DNA of 64,000 nucleotides, taken from Bacteroidota bacterium. Its GTDB lineage: Bacteria > Bacteroidota > Bacteroidia > Chitinophagales > Chitinophagaceae. The translations under genes were made by a program, and so were the position numbers. The notes under the pieces were generated by a model. The model had not been told where the DNA came from. It saw only the letters and a program-made list of their open reading frames with translations, and made no database searches. Below are positions 36,301 through 51,300 of the stretch, piece after piece. The stretch's first letter is position 1; the number at the start of each line of letters is the position of its first letter. The stretch is taken from NCBI GenBank assembly GCA_947460595.1, contig CANHGS010000005.1, forward strand, positions 1 through 64,000, read 5' to 3'.

Positions 36301-39300
36301 TTTGAACTTTTAGGCTCAACACCTAAAAAGGGGTCCTACCTCCTTATAGGAAACGATGAATTGTTTTGTAAGCAACTTACCAAATTGGAAATGGGCTGGG
36401 AATACTTTTCATTACCAACTGGTGAGCAGAGTTTGGGAGATTATTATGCTGCTTATCCTTATGAAATGGGTAACGGAGATTTCAGAATTAAGGTAAGTGC
36501 GCTAACTGACTTTAGTTTTACTCCAAGAAAAGGAGAAGACGCACAGGGATACAATTTGTTTGAGTTTGATAATGAAAAAAGTCCTTTGAATGCTTCAAAA
36601 TTTTTACAGGATATAGACCTTTTGCGTTTGAAGATCCAACACAATCCAGATTTCACTATGGACGATATAGAAGAATATCATCCACGGTTGGAAGCCGGTT
36701 TTATTAAATTAGAATTAGATTCTCCATCAGTTGGTTTTGGCTCCGATGTATACTCAGCTGTATACAGTGCTGTTATTTCAAAAGGCGTAGATTTCAAGAA
36801 AGTGAAAAATGGAGAATTACTGAAAATAGAACCGCCAAGTAATCCATTTGCACCTTTAGCGCATCATTTTTTCTTGAACTATCAAGCACAAACACAACTC
36901 ATCTTCAACGGAAGACGATCTTTCGAAAACAATAAAAAGGATAAGAATACCTTTATTCACATACATCCTTTTGGTAGTAATCCAATATTCGAAAATTCAA
37001 CACCTTATTCGGCTGGATTCATCCCTTATTTTGAACAGGAAGGAACTATTTATTTAGGGCTTGAAAATATTGGTACAAATGAAGTAGTTAATTTGTTATT
37101 GGAATTAGTGCCCAATGATAAATGGACCTATGGAGATGGGGCAGAAGTGAAATGGTATTATTTCTCTAAAACCCAGTGGATACCTTTGAAAGGGCAACAT
37201 CTGTTGTTTGATGAAACAAATGGACTGATTAACTCTGGAATTATCAGTATTGAAATTCCTTCTGATGCTTCAAAAGAACATCTTTCCCTGCCTTCTGGAA
37301 AAATCTGGTTAAAGGCTGGCGTTTCTCAAAAAGCTGAATTAGTGAGCAGACTTAAAAAGATCTATGTAAATGCAGCAAGTGCAGCCTATCAGTTTCCAAT
37401 AGAAGGGGAAAACAATCACCCAATTTCTTTAGAAGCCAATACTGCAGAAGCGTTGGCGGATAATATTGATGGAATTCTATCCGTGGTACAACCGCTTCCA
37501 ACATCTGGTGGTCGTGCCAAAGAAAGCCAAGGTGAATTCATTTCTCGTATTAGTGAACACATGCGGCATAAGCAACGGGCAATCACTACTTGGGATATGG
37601 AAAAAATGCTGCGTAGAGAATTTGATCAACTGGCATTTGTAAGGGCGTTTGGACATTTTGGATATGAAGAATATGTTGCACCTGGTGAAGTTGTTATAGC
37701 GGCCATGCCTAAGATCTACAATACAGATGTTTTTTATCAGCCCAAATTGAATTTAGGAGAGATATTGGTCATGGAGGAATATCTGAAAAAAATAAGTAAT
37801 CCATTTGCTAAAATCACCGTGCGAAATCCTTTATTTGAATTTATTTGGGTCAAGTGTAAAGTGGTATTAACATCTAAAGAAACGGGAGCCATTTTAAAAC
37901 AGCTGCACCAAGACTTACTGCATTATTTATGCCCATGGTTCTATGAAGATCCTAAATTGGCAATGACCATTCGTTCACTTAGACCTTCAGATGTGTACAT
38001 GTTTTTACAAAGTAGACCATATATATCTTATATCACTGGATTTTCTTTGGTACATCTGACGATAGATGATAATGGAAAATATCATCTACAGGATACAGCC
38101 CAATCTAATAATTCTAATGACGAGATCTTGTGTACCCGACCTTGGACTGTATTAGTTCCCTTAGCTGTAAATCATATTGAAGTGATGAGGGAACCTGAAT
38201 ACATGGAGCCGGAACCAGCACATTTTGAAGACATGATTATTGGAACTAATCTTGTTATTGGTGGGGGATTAACGCCTCAGCCTGTAATAGATAAAATAAA
38301 GGATCTTATTCCGGATGAGGAAAAGCCTCAACCTGCAACATATAATTTCACCTTAAAACTCTAATGGTATGGCCCTGTTAAACAGACAAAGCCTTAAGAA
38401 TTATTTTAAAAAAGGAAATGCGCCTACAGAGCAACATTTTATAGATTTAATTGAATCCTCCATAAATATTGTTGATGATGGAATTGCTCGGGGTGTTGAT
38501 CAGGGTTTTAGAATATCTCCTATTGGTCATTCTAACCGCTTACTCTCCTTTTTCAAAAATATGCAAAAAAGAGACCCAGAGTGGTTTATCACACTGAACG
38601 AAAACGACATTCCGGGAATCGCTTTTCAAGAACAGGGGAAAGGTCCAAGACTAGTTTTAAAAGAAGGGGGGCAAATAGGCATCGGAGTTCATAATCCACG
38701 ATATTCGCTTGAGGTAAAAGGAACCTTAGGTGTAAACAATAGGATTGGAACATTATATCAGGGCCAAGTTCCGGGAGATTCAAAATGGCACGATATCATC
38801 TCCGGATTAAAAGAACCTTCTGCCTTTGAAATAATGGCTACAATCAATGGTAAGAAAGGTAGTGGCAAGTATGCATTAGCGCATGCTATAGCTTTAAATA
38901 CATTCGGGGGTAAATTGTCGTATGGGCAAATTAAAAAAACATCGGCCTGGTACGGTAGTTTTTTTAATCGCCTACGTTTTAGATGGGCCGGTGATTTATG
39001 TAATTATTCATTACAAGTAAGAACATGCAGTCATTATGGAATAGATGAAAGAAATGGTGACGTATTCCCAATTAATTTTCAAATTACCGGTTTATTAGAG
39101 AATCAATAAGCGTGAAACAAATAATACATAGCATACAACCTGGCGAACACGAGAATCCTGGATTAAGATTTAGCGATCTTTTTGAGGAGGGTATCAAACT
39201 TGCACAGCAGTTCTCTGGTGATCATTGGACGGATTTCAACTATCACGATCCAGGAGTGACCATGCTGGAATATTTGATATATGCCTTAATGGATCTTTCC

Positions 39301-42300
39301 TACAGATCCAAATTACCTATAGAAGACTTATTTTTAATTGGAACTGATAAGTTCGATAACGAAAAAGAGAACCTCTTATACGCTCCTCATGATATTTTTC
39401 CTACAGATCCGTATACATCAGAAGATTATCGTAAGATGATTATTGATCGAATCAAATTGGTTAAAAATGCATGGGTGAATCCAGTTTATAGTGATCCTGC
39501 GGGTCATAAAGGATTGTTTGAAATACTGGTACAAGGTCATGATGATATGGATGAATCAAGTGCGGCAAAACTAGATCAAGAGATTCGTGAACTCTTTCAT
39601 CAACACCGCAATCTTGGTCACGACTTGAGCAGTCTTAAACTATTGACCAATATTCCACTTTCTTTGGTAGGTGAGATTCATCTAGAAGTAGATGCAGTTG
39701 CTGAATATGTAATGTCCAAGATTTTCACTGAAATAGATAATTACATTAATCCAGAGATTAGAATGGAAAATCCATTTGATCTGCTAGCGGAAGGTGTTGC
39801 TCCTGAAGTAGTTTTTCAAGGGCCCAAACCTTTGCATGGTGTGATTCATGCGCAACAACTCAAGCCTAAAACGGATGCTGTATTTGTTTCTAGGATCAGA
39901 AATATTATTGCACATATTGATGGAGTAAAATCTGTAGGACTGATTCAGGTTTTACGAAGAGGATTGCCCGTTCATGAAAATTTAATTTCTTTTGATGCGG
40001 AAACATTTCCAAGTATTGAATTTCAAAGCCTGCAACATGATTATACACACCAGCTGAAATTATTTAAGAATAATATTGAACAGGACATAGATTCTGTAAC
40101 TACACAACAATTAATTGATTTTGACCTTGCAGAAAGAAGAACGCATTATATGCGTAAAGTAGAATATAATAACATACTTCCAAAAGGCAAATTTTCAAAA
40201 GATCAATTAATTGCACACTATGCAGTGCACAATGAATTTCCTGAAAATTATGCCATTGGCAAGTTGAGTCAGCCCCAAAATGCAACGGCTACTCGCCAGG
40301 CACAGGCCAAGCAGCTTAAAGCGTATCTCTCTTTCTTTGAACAGGTAGTGGCAAATCATTTGAGTCAACTCACCCATATGCGAGAGTTGATGTCTATATC
40401 ATCCACATTGGATAAATCTTATTTCACGCAAATTCCAACGGATATAAACAATGTGCAGGAGATTTTTATAGATCCTATTCCATCTCACGAGCAGTTTTTA
40501 AATGATATCTCCAATGATTCTGCTGAATATATTGACCGTAGGAATAGGATGTTGGACCATTTGTTGGCAAGGTTTGGAGAACAACTTGATTCAGAGATTA
40601 TTAGTAAATATAAAAACGTTCATGGAAAAAATGTGGATGAAGAAATAAATAAAGAAATCATCCAGACTAAAGTAACGCTTCTGCAGAACATCATTTCATT
40701 ATCCAAATCCAGAAATATATCGTTTAATTATTTATCACAAAATACCTGGAACAGTAATAATATCTCCAAATTGGAATGGAAATTATTCATTTCTCTTAAT
40801 TTTCGTCATCATACCAGAAGAAGTTTGGTAAATCCATTGCTAGAACGCTTGCAAATGAGGCGTTCTGTTACCGGCAATTCTAGTGATTGGCAAGAGAAAA
40901 AAATTGAGATAAATGAACTAGGCAAAGTAAAAGTTTTGAAATTAGAAAAAGCCAGATATCTATCCGAAGAAATAAGATTCCCTGATATGGAATCGTCTTT
41001 TGTAGGAAGGCTTTTTGCACAAGGAACCAACCCTAAATATTTACGTGTTGTTTCAATGCAGGAAAAAGGAGTAAATAGTTTTGCGATATTATTAAGAGGT
41101 CTTGATTCAATGCCAGATTTAATTGTTTTTCAACATGATGAACAAGTTATCTGTGAAAATGTAATGAGCCGTTTTGTTTCTTCTATTAGAGAGATTAGTC
41201 TAGAGTGTGAAGGATTTCATTTAATTGAACATATTTTGTTTCGTTCACTCTATCCAAAGTTGTTTATTTTCTCAATAATGGATGCGAATGGGGAAGTCCT
41301 TATGAAAGGTTATCAGCCCGGAAGTATTGAACAACAAACATTACTAGCAGATGAACTTCCTGTAATTGGTTCAAAAATGGAAAATTATAGTGTTACGTCT
41401 GAATCAGATAGTAATCTATTCAGTGTTGTATTATATGATGCCAATTATCAACCCGTAGCCAAGTTAACAAAAGTGTTTCACTCAAGAGTTGGGGCAGAGA
41501 GCGAATTAAAAAAAGCAGTAGCATATCTTACTAAAATCCTTGAACGAAAAATATTGTTGGAACAAGTTTTGGAGATCAATAGTAGTAATGGCGACACAAT
41601 AGAAATGCCACAAGATTTTGATTTCTCTCATGCAATGAGCTTTATTCTACCAAATTGGCCATCTCGTTTTGGCAACGACGAATTTATACAACGATTTAAA
41701 GGTTTGATACGGGAGAATATTCCTGCTCATTTTAGTGCAGATATCTATTTATTAGATCCTGAATCTATGTTCCGCTTTGAAGAGCTTTATATAAAATGGC
41801 TTAAAGCAAAATCGTCGCAGGAAAAGGACATAGTACTGGTGGATCAGCTTTCGGTTCGGATTATTCAATTATTAGTTGAGTGTAAAAATAACGGATTTCT
41901 GAAATGAGGCAACCTCATATTATCCAAAAGCAGGTATTCAAAATAGATATTGAATCTGAGTCCGAATTCAAAACGGTAAGTGAACAATTAATGCATCTTA
42001 TGAAAAATGAGTTGCGTTCATTTATTGATGAAACCCTTAGTGCTGAGGTTGGCCAAAATGAATTTATTCAGATTGATCAAATGGAGCTGGATCTAGGAAC
42101 ATTAAATCTTCATAATTTAAGAGAAGAAATAATAAGAGAATTTAAAACCTATTTCCCAGTATTAATTAAAAAACAAATAGACGCATTTCGGAATCAAAAA
42201 AACAACAAGATTACTGCCGCTTCTAGAGAATTCCAAGCTCTGTTATATTTCATAGCCTATGGAAAGCAAGTATGGTGGATGTCTTCGCATACTACAGCAG

Positions 42301-45300
42301 TATCTTCTTTACATTCCTACCTGCAAAAAACAAAAAGAGCAGGGTTGGTTAGATTGTGGACCGGCTTTTCAGAAGATCCTGTAAATAGATTGCGTCTGCT
42401 TAATCTAATACAGATAGATGATCTATTAACCATTTACCTGTCAACAAGTAAAGGGGTGTATTATAGTGACAGACAAAGTTGGCAATCCATCATCAATTTT
42501 CTAAATGAACATTTATCCTCTATTCCAGGAAGAGGACGCGTACATGCGATTATCAAAGAAAATTTGATCAACTTTATATTGAAGTCTTCTTCCATAAAAA
42601 ATGATGATCCTCTTCAATTTGATATGGTCTCTTTATTACTTGGAATTTCTTTAGAAAGCATGCCACCTTCGGTAGTTTCACGTATTCGTTCAGCTTGCCA
42701 ACGTAATTACCATAAAGAGTTTACTAGTTCTTATTCTATTTCATATAGCAGTCTGGTCAATCAGTCATTTATGCCACAGGGGATGCTCGAGATTCCTATT
42801 TTAGTTGATTTTAAAATATTTCTGGAACGTGGATATTTGCCTAGGGCACTTCATGAAAGAGGATATACTAATATCAATGAATTGTTTCAGTATTTATTAA
42901 AACATCATTTGGAAGAAGTAGGCTTGTTGCTAAAAGTGTTAGGCAAAAAGAGTATGGTTAGAGCTAGATTTCTGGAGAGAATATCTCAAGATAATATTAC
43001 TCTATTCTTTAAAAAAATAGCACCAGAAAAAGCGTCTCTGTTTGATTGGATCACACAAGCATATGTTTCTGTGCAGGAAACATATAAGCCCATTAACCAA
43101 ACGAATATTCGAGTTGTTAAATCCATCAACGAAATTACGTTTGATATTTACACAAAAGAAAACTTGAACAACCTTAGCAATGAAGCATTTTTAGAAATGC
43201 ATTTTCAGCGAATGAGTTTAAAGTATAATATTAAAGCATCGGTTTTATTGGGGATGGTAATTGAATCTATTTATAAACAATTAAAACCTAAAAAATCTTC
43301 CCTCCCATTTAGCGTTGTTATTCTGGAAAAGCTTTATGAAAAAAAAGCAGGTCTAAAATTTAATGTAACTAATATATCAGTTTTTTTAAGTAAAAGTAAA
43401 ATTGAAGAGAATTGGAACAATAAAACGCATAAAGGTTTTGTTATTCCTACTTCAATACTAAAAGAACTTTTGGAATTAAAGAAGTCAGGTCTTTTGGGTA
43501 AGTATACGGCTAAACTAAATGCTATTTTGCATAATGTGTTAAAGCAACGTAAAGACACAAAAGGTCTTGATGAAGTTCCAGTTGAGAAAATTTTTTCAAG
43601 GTTGGCAGAACTATTACAGGTTAACGAAGCATTTTTGAAAAATATATTGTTAATCAATAAAGAATTAAATAAAAGTTCAAGCAGTCTTTCTGGTCAAACA
43701 TTGTTGACTTTGGTTCAAAAAGAGGGATATTCTTCTTCCTCTATTTATAGCAAAGAGCTTTTAGAGCACCTGCTTTATTTTAGAGATGAATATGAACCAA
43801 AAGAAATTAAAAAGCTTATAGAAGTTTATATTTCTGAAAGAAAAATATCGCTCAAACAATTTGAACAATTAGTCCATATCATATTCAAAGAAAAAAGTAG
43901 CCAAATCATTAAAGCGCTTGAGGTTTGGTTCAAAAGCAATATAACCAACTTTAATGGAGAAATTCAGGAAAAGCTTCAATCCAGATTTATTCATTTGGCC
44001 CTTCAGTTTGCAGATCCGCATCAAAATTTAAAGACAATTTTTTTGAGTTTGCCAGAAATCTTGCAAGAAGATATTCAACTTAAGATACATTATCCAGAGG
44101 AGATTAAACAAGTTTTCAGCGATGTGTCAGTCTTGAATTTTGAAGGCAAAAGTTTAAAAAAGAAATCACCTGTTTTTATTAAAGAAAAACAATTGCTTGC
44201 TTTCTATTCTATTATTCAATTGGAACTAGAGTTAGAAGGTATTGTGAATGATGCTTTTTATAAAAATGTAATTTATAGTTTTGATTTACTCAGAGGGAAA
44301 TATCGTAAAGAATTCATAGACATACTAAGAAAATATAGTATTATACCTGAGTTTATTGATTTTATTAAAGAAGAGTCTAATCTTCCTTTATGGAGAGCTA
44401 TAGTTTACATAATGCCAGAGACCATAACCAGAAAAGTTGTTGAATTGGCAAAATCCTCTGAATTCCTGTTTTCATTTTTATCAATTACTACTGTTTCAAG
44501 AGAAATTGTTCAATCATTTATTTTATCAAACACAATATCTTTTTATTTTTCATTGCCGGAAGATATACCGGATAGTTATTCGTTTTTTATTCATCTTATA
44601 TCTCAGGCAGAAAAAGAAGGAATTTTATTAGACATGCCGGATTTAAATGAGATTAATGTATCCAGTAAATCTTGGATCTCCTTTTTACGTGATATAAAAA
44701 ACCAAGGAGGAAAGAAAAATTTATCCTTAAAGCAAAAACATCCTGTTACTTTTTTAAAGATTTTAAACGATGTTAAGAATTGGCCTTCTGAACACCTTAT
44801 TCAGCGTCCTATTTTATCAGCAATTGAAGTAAAAGCACATTCTGCTTATTATATGCTACAATTTGTTTTAAACAACTATGCTTTTCCTTCTGGACATCCG
44901 TTTGAAAAGGAAGACATTAATAAGAATGTAGCTTATTTCAGAGATGTATTTACCAATCAGCCGGCATTGTTGATGCAGATTCAGCAATCAATCAAAACAC
45001 CGAGGCAGCAAAAGTTGTTCAATAAATGGATGGATGCAAAGTTGGCTGGTACATTTTTAGCGTCTTTTTTTAACGAAAATATCCAAACCATAATACAGAG
45101 TCTACAGTTATGGGTAAAACGTTTTACTTTATTGAACGAAGATTCATTTGTTTTAGAACTTGTTGCGTATAATTTAAAAACAAGAAAACGAAAATCATTC
45201 CAAGAGCATATTGCCTATTACTTAATCGAAAAAACGAATATTAATATATTAGATATTCTAATGGTTTTAAGAGAATTAGATTCAGACCTTAGCCTTTCGA

Positions 45301-48300
45301 TTCTTGAAGAACTTCCTAGTACAACAATCACCTGGAAAAACATAAGAGCTCTTTTACAGATTTATATAGTCAATCAACCAGAGCGGTTTAAGTTCATAGA
45401 TCAGTGGCGAATCATTTTAGATGAATTTCCACATCAGGTTACAAATCAACAAAAACTATTTGTATTTATTCATTTTATTAAAGATGATATTACCCAAACT
45501 ACAAAACTTGCCATTAGTAAACGAATCATATCTTCTATTCCTTTCTTAGACAAGATTTCAGCATCGGATGCCGTCACTATACTTGCATTTCTATACAAGG
45601 AAGGCGTAGATATTGATGAATGGTTTGGGTCAAATGCTGGTTTAAAGACTTCAGATGATGTGTCATATGAAGTCTTAATTCCTTTATTCATCAGTAAAAA
45701 TATATCATTTAAATCTTTTTCGGCTATAACGGAGCAGGTAAAAGTAGCCCTCCAGCTAACTACTACGCCAGATTTACTTTCTTCTTCCAGATTGGATAAA
45801 TTAACGTTACTATTAGCGCATTACAAGGAAGTGGATTTGATGGAGACGGCCTTATCTTTATGGTCAAAAGACCAGCTAAAAGATTTTCCATTCTTATTTG
45901 CCTCAGCCCATTATAATACTGAACAAACTATTTCTTTGATTCAAAAGAAATGGTCTGGAATTCATATACAAGTATTTAATATTTGGCTAGTTCTATTACA
46001 AAAATCACCCGTTTCAATTACCGAGTCTACAACTATTTTCTTGTTACGGAAAATGATGGCCTTGCAACAAAAGAAAATATATCAGGCAGAGTTATTACAT
46101 GTTCAAATATTTTTAGAAGTGATGCAGTTGATCTCTATAAAAGATCAGGACATTTTTGCTATAGTTATTCATATGCATCCATATGTATCAATGGATATTT
46201 TGCTTCAGCAAGAAGTATTTAATTGGTTAAACAACCATATAAAAGATTATAATTCATTTTCTATATTATTAGAAAAATTAGATCCACTAATTAGTAAAAA
46301 ATGGCTTAATAAAATTAATCAATTTGAAAGTATTTTAGTTGAAGAAATTGATTCTTTAGGAATGGAGAAAAAACAGATTTCGCTCATTTATCAGGATGAA
46401 TTTTTATTTGACCGAATTCAGTCTGCTATAGTTCCGGAAGAAGTTCGTTCCTGGTTAGACACCGGTATTATTAATCCTGCAGACCAGAAAAAGATTAAAA
46501 GCATCTTATTAAATCAACCTGTTATCTTCTTTTTGAAAGAAAGAAATGTTCATCATCAAGCTATTTTAAAAATTGCAGAATGGGTCAATTCCATTGAACT
46601 AAATCGTCAATTTCAATTACTACTAAAGGCAAATATCAAATCAGCAGCAGTTAGTAATTACTTTCAGCAATTACTAACTGCTTTCTTTGATAAAGCTGAT
46701 AGACAAACAACTACTCAGTTCATATTGTATTTCCATAAATTAATTCAACAAAATAGTTCTTGGAATAAATCAGCTTTCTGGGAGAAATTACTGGAGGAGA
46801 CGGCTCATCTTCCTTCTATGGAAAAAGCCCTTATACAAATAGTAGCTACTGGCAAAATGGTTAGACATTCCATTTCTTTAAAAAAGATTTTAAAATGGCA
46901 TTTAGCAAAAACTACTATAAAAACGCTCACACCTTTGGCAATCTTGGAGAAATACGTAATAGGTGACTTTCAAGACCTACAAAATAGCAACTTATCTGCA
47001 AAGGATATCAAGAAATCCATTAAAGCTGTTTGGTTGTCATCCAACAAAAATTTCCCTTATCTAGTTTATAAATTGAGTAGCCATGAGTTGTATAGAAAAC
47101 ATTTTGTTGCGCTCATGCAAGAATTTGGGGAAAAACCTATTCTGGCTAAAATACATCCTAAATTAATGGCTGATTGGCATTTGTTGGAAACAATCATTTA
47201 TAATCAAACCGGTATTTCTGTTTCACATTTATTAGGCATAAAAACAAAGGAAGACCTCTGGGATATGTTATTGTACATCTGGTCAACCAAAGGTTTCAAG
47301 ATCCTTAACCCCATGCAGTTGTTGCGAGAAGTGATTTTAATGCTTATTCCAAAAATGAATGAACAGGTACTTCAAGATCTTCGCGCTTTTAATGTTAAAG
47401 ACCTAATTTATCCTGAAAAAGAATTTTGGAAGCGTCTATTAATAATTGTGCCTGAATTTAGGCCAGAAGAAGAGAGACCCAAAACATGGAAGAAAAAGAA
47501 GGAACCAGAACTTGATCTGCCAGATGAAGAGGATGCCATTAAAGGTGTTACAATACAAAATGCCGGATTGGTTTTGCTATGGCCGTATTTAAACAGGTTT
47601 TTCAAATTTTTGAATTTAGTAGACCCACAGAATGTTTTTATAAATGATGCAGCATTAGAAAGAGCCATTCAGCTTACTCAATATTTAGTGAATTCTCAGA
47701 CTGAGATAGATGAGCAAGGTTTGATGTTGAATAAATTATTGTGTGGTGTTGATTTCAAGTTCCCTGTAGCGTCTAATTTTGAACCTACTCCCGAAGAAAC
47801 GTCACTTTCCAGAAAAATGCTTCAAGGAGCGGTTCAGAATTGGGAACAAATGAAAAATACCCGACCAGAAACATTTCAGGAAACATTCTTACAAAGAGAA
47901 GGTAGGCTCTACCTAATGGATGACCGCTGGGAGTTGGTGGTTGATAAAAAAGCTTACGATATGTTATTAGATACTTTACCTTGGAATATTTCAATGATTC
48001 AATTGAGTTGGATGTCCAAAAGATTGGTAGTAATTTGGAGGGGAAAATGATAGAAATTAAAAATAGTACAACATTTATTCAACAGGAGATTGACTGGTTT
48101 TCCAGGGTTTTGGATGCTCGTATGGAAAGTTATTTTCAAGACCAGGAGTTCTCCATTTTTACTATGCCTGCTCCAACTGTTCAATTTGATTCCAGTACCT
48201 ATGAAAATCTGGTAATCCGCTTCAATATGAGTTTGGAAGAACGCATTGCGTTGGTTATGTCTTTGGTAGCACATGTTCAGCCTTCAGTATTAGATCGGTT

Positions 48301-51300
48301 TTTTATCCAGAATAAGTCTATAGGTCGCATCTTTTCTGAGTTTGGCGGTATAGATAACAGCATGCACCGAGGGTTTATACCCACTGGTGAGACAGTGAGT
48401 TTTGTAATTGCAGGAAAAGATATTTATGTTAGAAATAAGGTAGCTAAGCTATTTACTGAAAATCATTTTTTCCGCAAACAGAATATTTTACGACTCAATT
48501 ATAATGGCACACCTGAGACTTTTTGGTCTGGGAAACTGACCATCTCTCAAGAATATTTAAGTTATCTGGTTAAAGAAGAAATATTTGAACCTGAATTTGA
48601 TGCTCAATTTCCTGCGGCTAAAATTCACACATCACTGAATATCAATGATTTAGTATTGAGTCCTCAGGTCATGGAAGAAGTGTTGCATATTGAAACTTGG
48701 ATGGATCATCAAAAAGAATTAAGCCAAAACCCCCATTTAAGTAAACGATTTAAGCGCGGATATCGAGCCTTGTTCTATGGCCCGCCCGGAACTGGTAAAA
48801 CGCTTACCGCCTCTTTATTGGGATCCAAACATAAAAGATTGGTGTATCGCATTGATTTATCCCAGATAGTTTCAAAATATATTGGCGAAACTGAAAAAAA
48901 CCTAGCTAACATATTCGATATAGCAGAAAACAAAGATTGGATCCTGTTTTTTGATGAAGCTGAGTCTTTATTTTCCAAAAGAACAGATGTTGGGGACTCT
49001 AAAGACAAATTTGCCAATCAGGAGACCTCTTTTTTACTTCAACGTATTGAGGATTTTGACGGATTAATCATATTAGCTACTAACTTAAAGCCAAATATTG
49101 ACCGGGCTTTTACCAGGCGTTTTCAATCAATTATTAACTTTACTATGCCACTTCCAAAGGAACGTGAACAACTGTGGGTAAAAGCACTGGAGCACTTGGA
49201 ATTGTCGGATAATATTAAGATAGCCGAATTAGCAAGAAGATTTGAAATGGCAGGTGGTGCCATAAACAATGCTGTTCAATTTGCGTGGCTGCAATCTAAA
49301 AAAAGAGATAAAAAAATCATAACTGACGAAGACCTGATTTTAGGCGCTACAAGAGAGCTAGGGAAAGAAGGAAAATCATCAAAGAACTAATATGTTTCAA
49401 TATTTGTATTGGCCAAATGACTGGGGAAAAGAGATTGCATTGCAACTGAGGAGGTCGCAGTTTCAGGTATTAGTTATAACCGATAGCAAATATTTTGATC
49501 TTATAGAATCTGAATTGTTCCGTTTTCAAAATAGGGGTGGTCATGTAGAACTTATTGCGTGTTTGTATTCTTGGGAAAAAACGATTAAACGAATTAATGC
49601 CTTAAAGCGATTGGGAAATGCAGGTGGCACCATAGGACTGATATCATTATCAGACTTAACAACTCCCCCCCCTAATTCTATTGTCTTAGACAAAACTAGG
49701 CTTATTAGTGAAGCGTTACTAGACCAAACGGAATTGCCACGGGAACTCATTTTTCAGCAGGAAAAAATCTGGATACAATATTTTGAACGCGCTGAACAAA
49801 TGCAACCATCTTCGTCTGAAGTACAAGTGCATTTTCAGATTCAGCCCATTTTTGTAGAGCCAGGAGAAATGGTTAAATTATATTGGGAAGTTCATAACGC
49901 TGATTTTGCTGAGATAGAGCCTGGCATTGGTGCCGTTAAACTAGAAGGTCAAATGGAAGTGCCTGTGTTTGAAGACACCTTATTCAGGTTAAAAGTAGGG
50001 AATACTAATTCTGTGCGTAGTAAATCAGTATTCATTAAAACAGCTGTACAAAAGCATATCCGTATATCCTTATACGTTTTGGACCCTGTTTCAAAAGTGT
50101 ATATTCCTCTTGAATCCAGTAGTGATCAAGGTCAGGTATATGCTGTATTTGCGGGAGATAAAGTAAAGGTTGAATGGTCTTCTTTGCCTATGGGTAAATT
50201 ATCGGAAGCTAGATTGGGCGATATTTCTAATGAAAGCTTCATTTACTTGGAAATATTTGCAGACGAGGAGTTTGTCTTTACATTACGAACCATGCACGAT
50301 GACTTTATAGAGCGAATACAGATCTTAACGGTTAATAATGAGAATAGAATTATCACCAAACCGCTTGTATTAACAGAATCATTTCAAGTATCGGAAATAG
50401 AGGTTCATGAGCAAAAAGGCAGTACATTTAGTTTAAATCAATTGTTTAAAAAATTGTTGAATCTACTAACGAAACGGAAATGAAAAAAGTACATCCCTTA
50501 ACCGGTTGGTTCATTTTCTGCGCTGGTAGCAGTATAGATATATTGAATCAATGCCCCCGTTCTGAGTGGATCAAACATACTGGAATTGGTGTTACAGTAT
50601 TTTTTACCGGATTACTGGCAATTTTATCCTCATATTATGCCTTTCAATTAATTTTTCCTGGGCTTTGGATCAGCCTTTTCTTGTCCTTGGTTTGGGGTAC
50701 TATTATCTTCAATTTAGACAGATATATCGTTTCTAGCTTTAGGACCAATCAAACATCAAAGAAAGAAGAATTATTTCAAGTTATTCCAAGGATTGTGCTA
50801 GCGATTGCTATTTCTATAGTCATCTCAAAGCCTCTTGAAGTTGAAATTTTTAAATACGAGATCAATCAGGTATTAGAGAGTGATAAAATAGAGTTATCTG
50901 ATTCATTTGCACGTAAATACAATCGAGAAGTGGATCAATGGGATGGAAAGATTGCTGTACTGAAAACAGAACTGAAAGGATATTTTGATATCAAAGAAGC
51001 ATATTATAAAGATTATATCTGCGAATGTGATGGAACCTGTGGAACCGGAAATAAAGGAAGAGGCATTGAGTGTTTCACTAAAAAAGAAAAATACGAATCA
51101 TTTAGTCAGGAATTCATTCAACACAAAATACGAATTGAAAAATCGATACAAATTATAGAAAACGAAAAACAAAAAATTGCTGCAGGGTTTGAAAAAAATA
51201 AAGAAACTATTGAAAATAGCTTTTCGTTTGGATTTTTATCAAAACTGAATGCACTAAATAAATTAGATAGCCTTGCTTCACTAGCCATTACATTACTTCT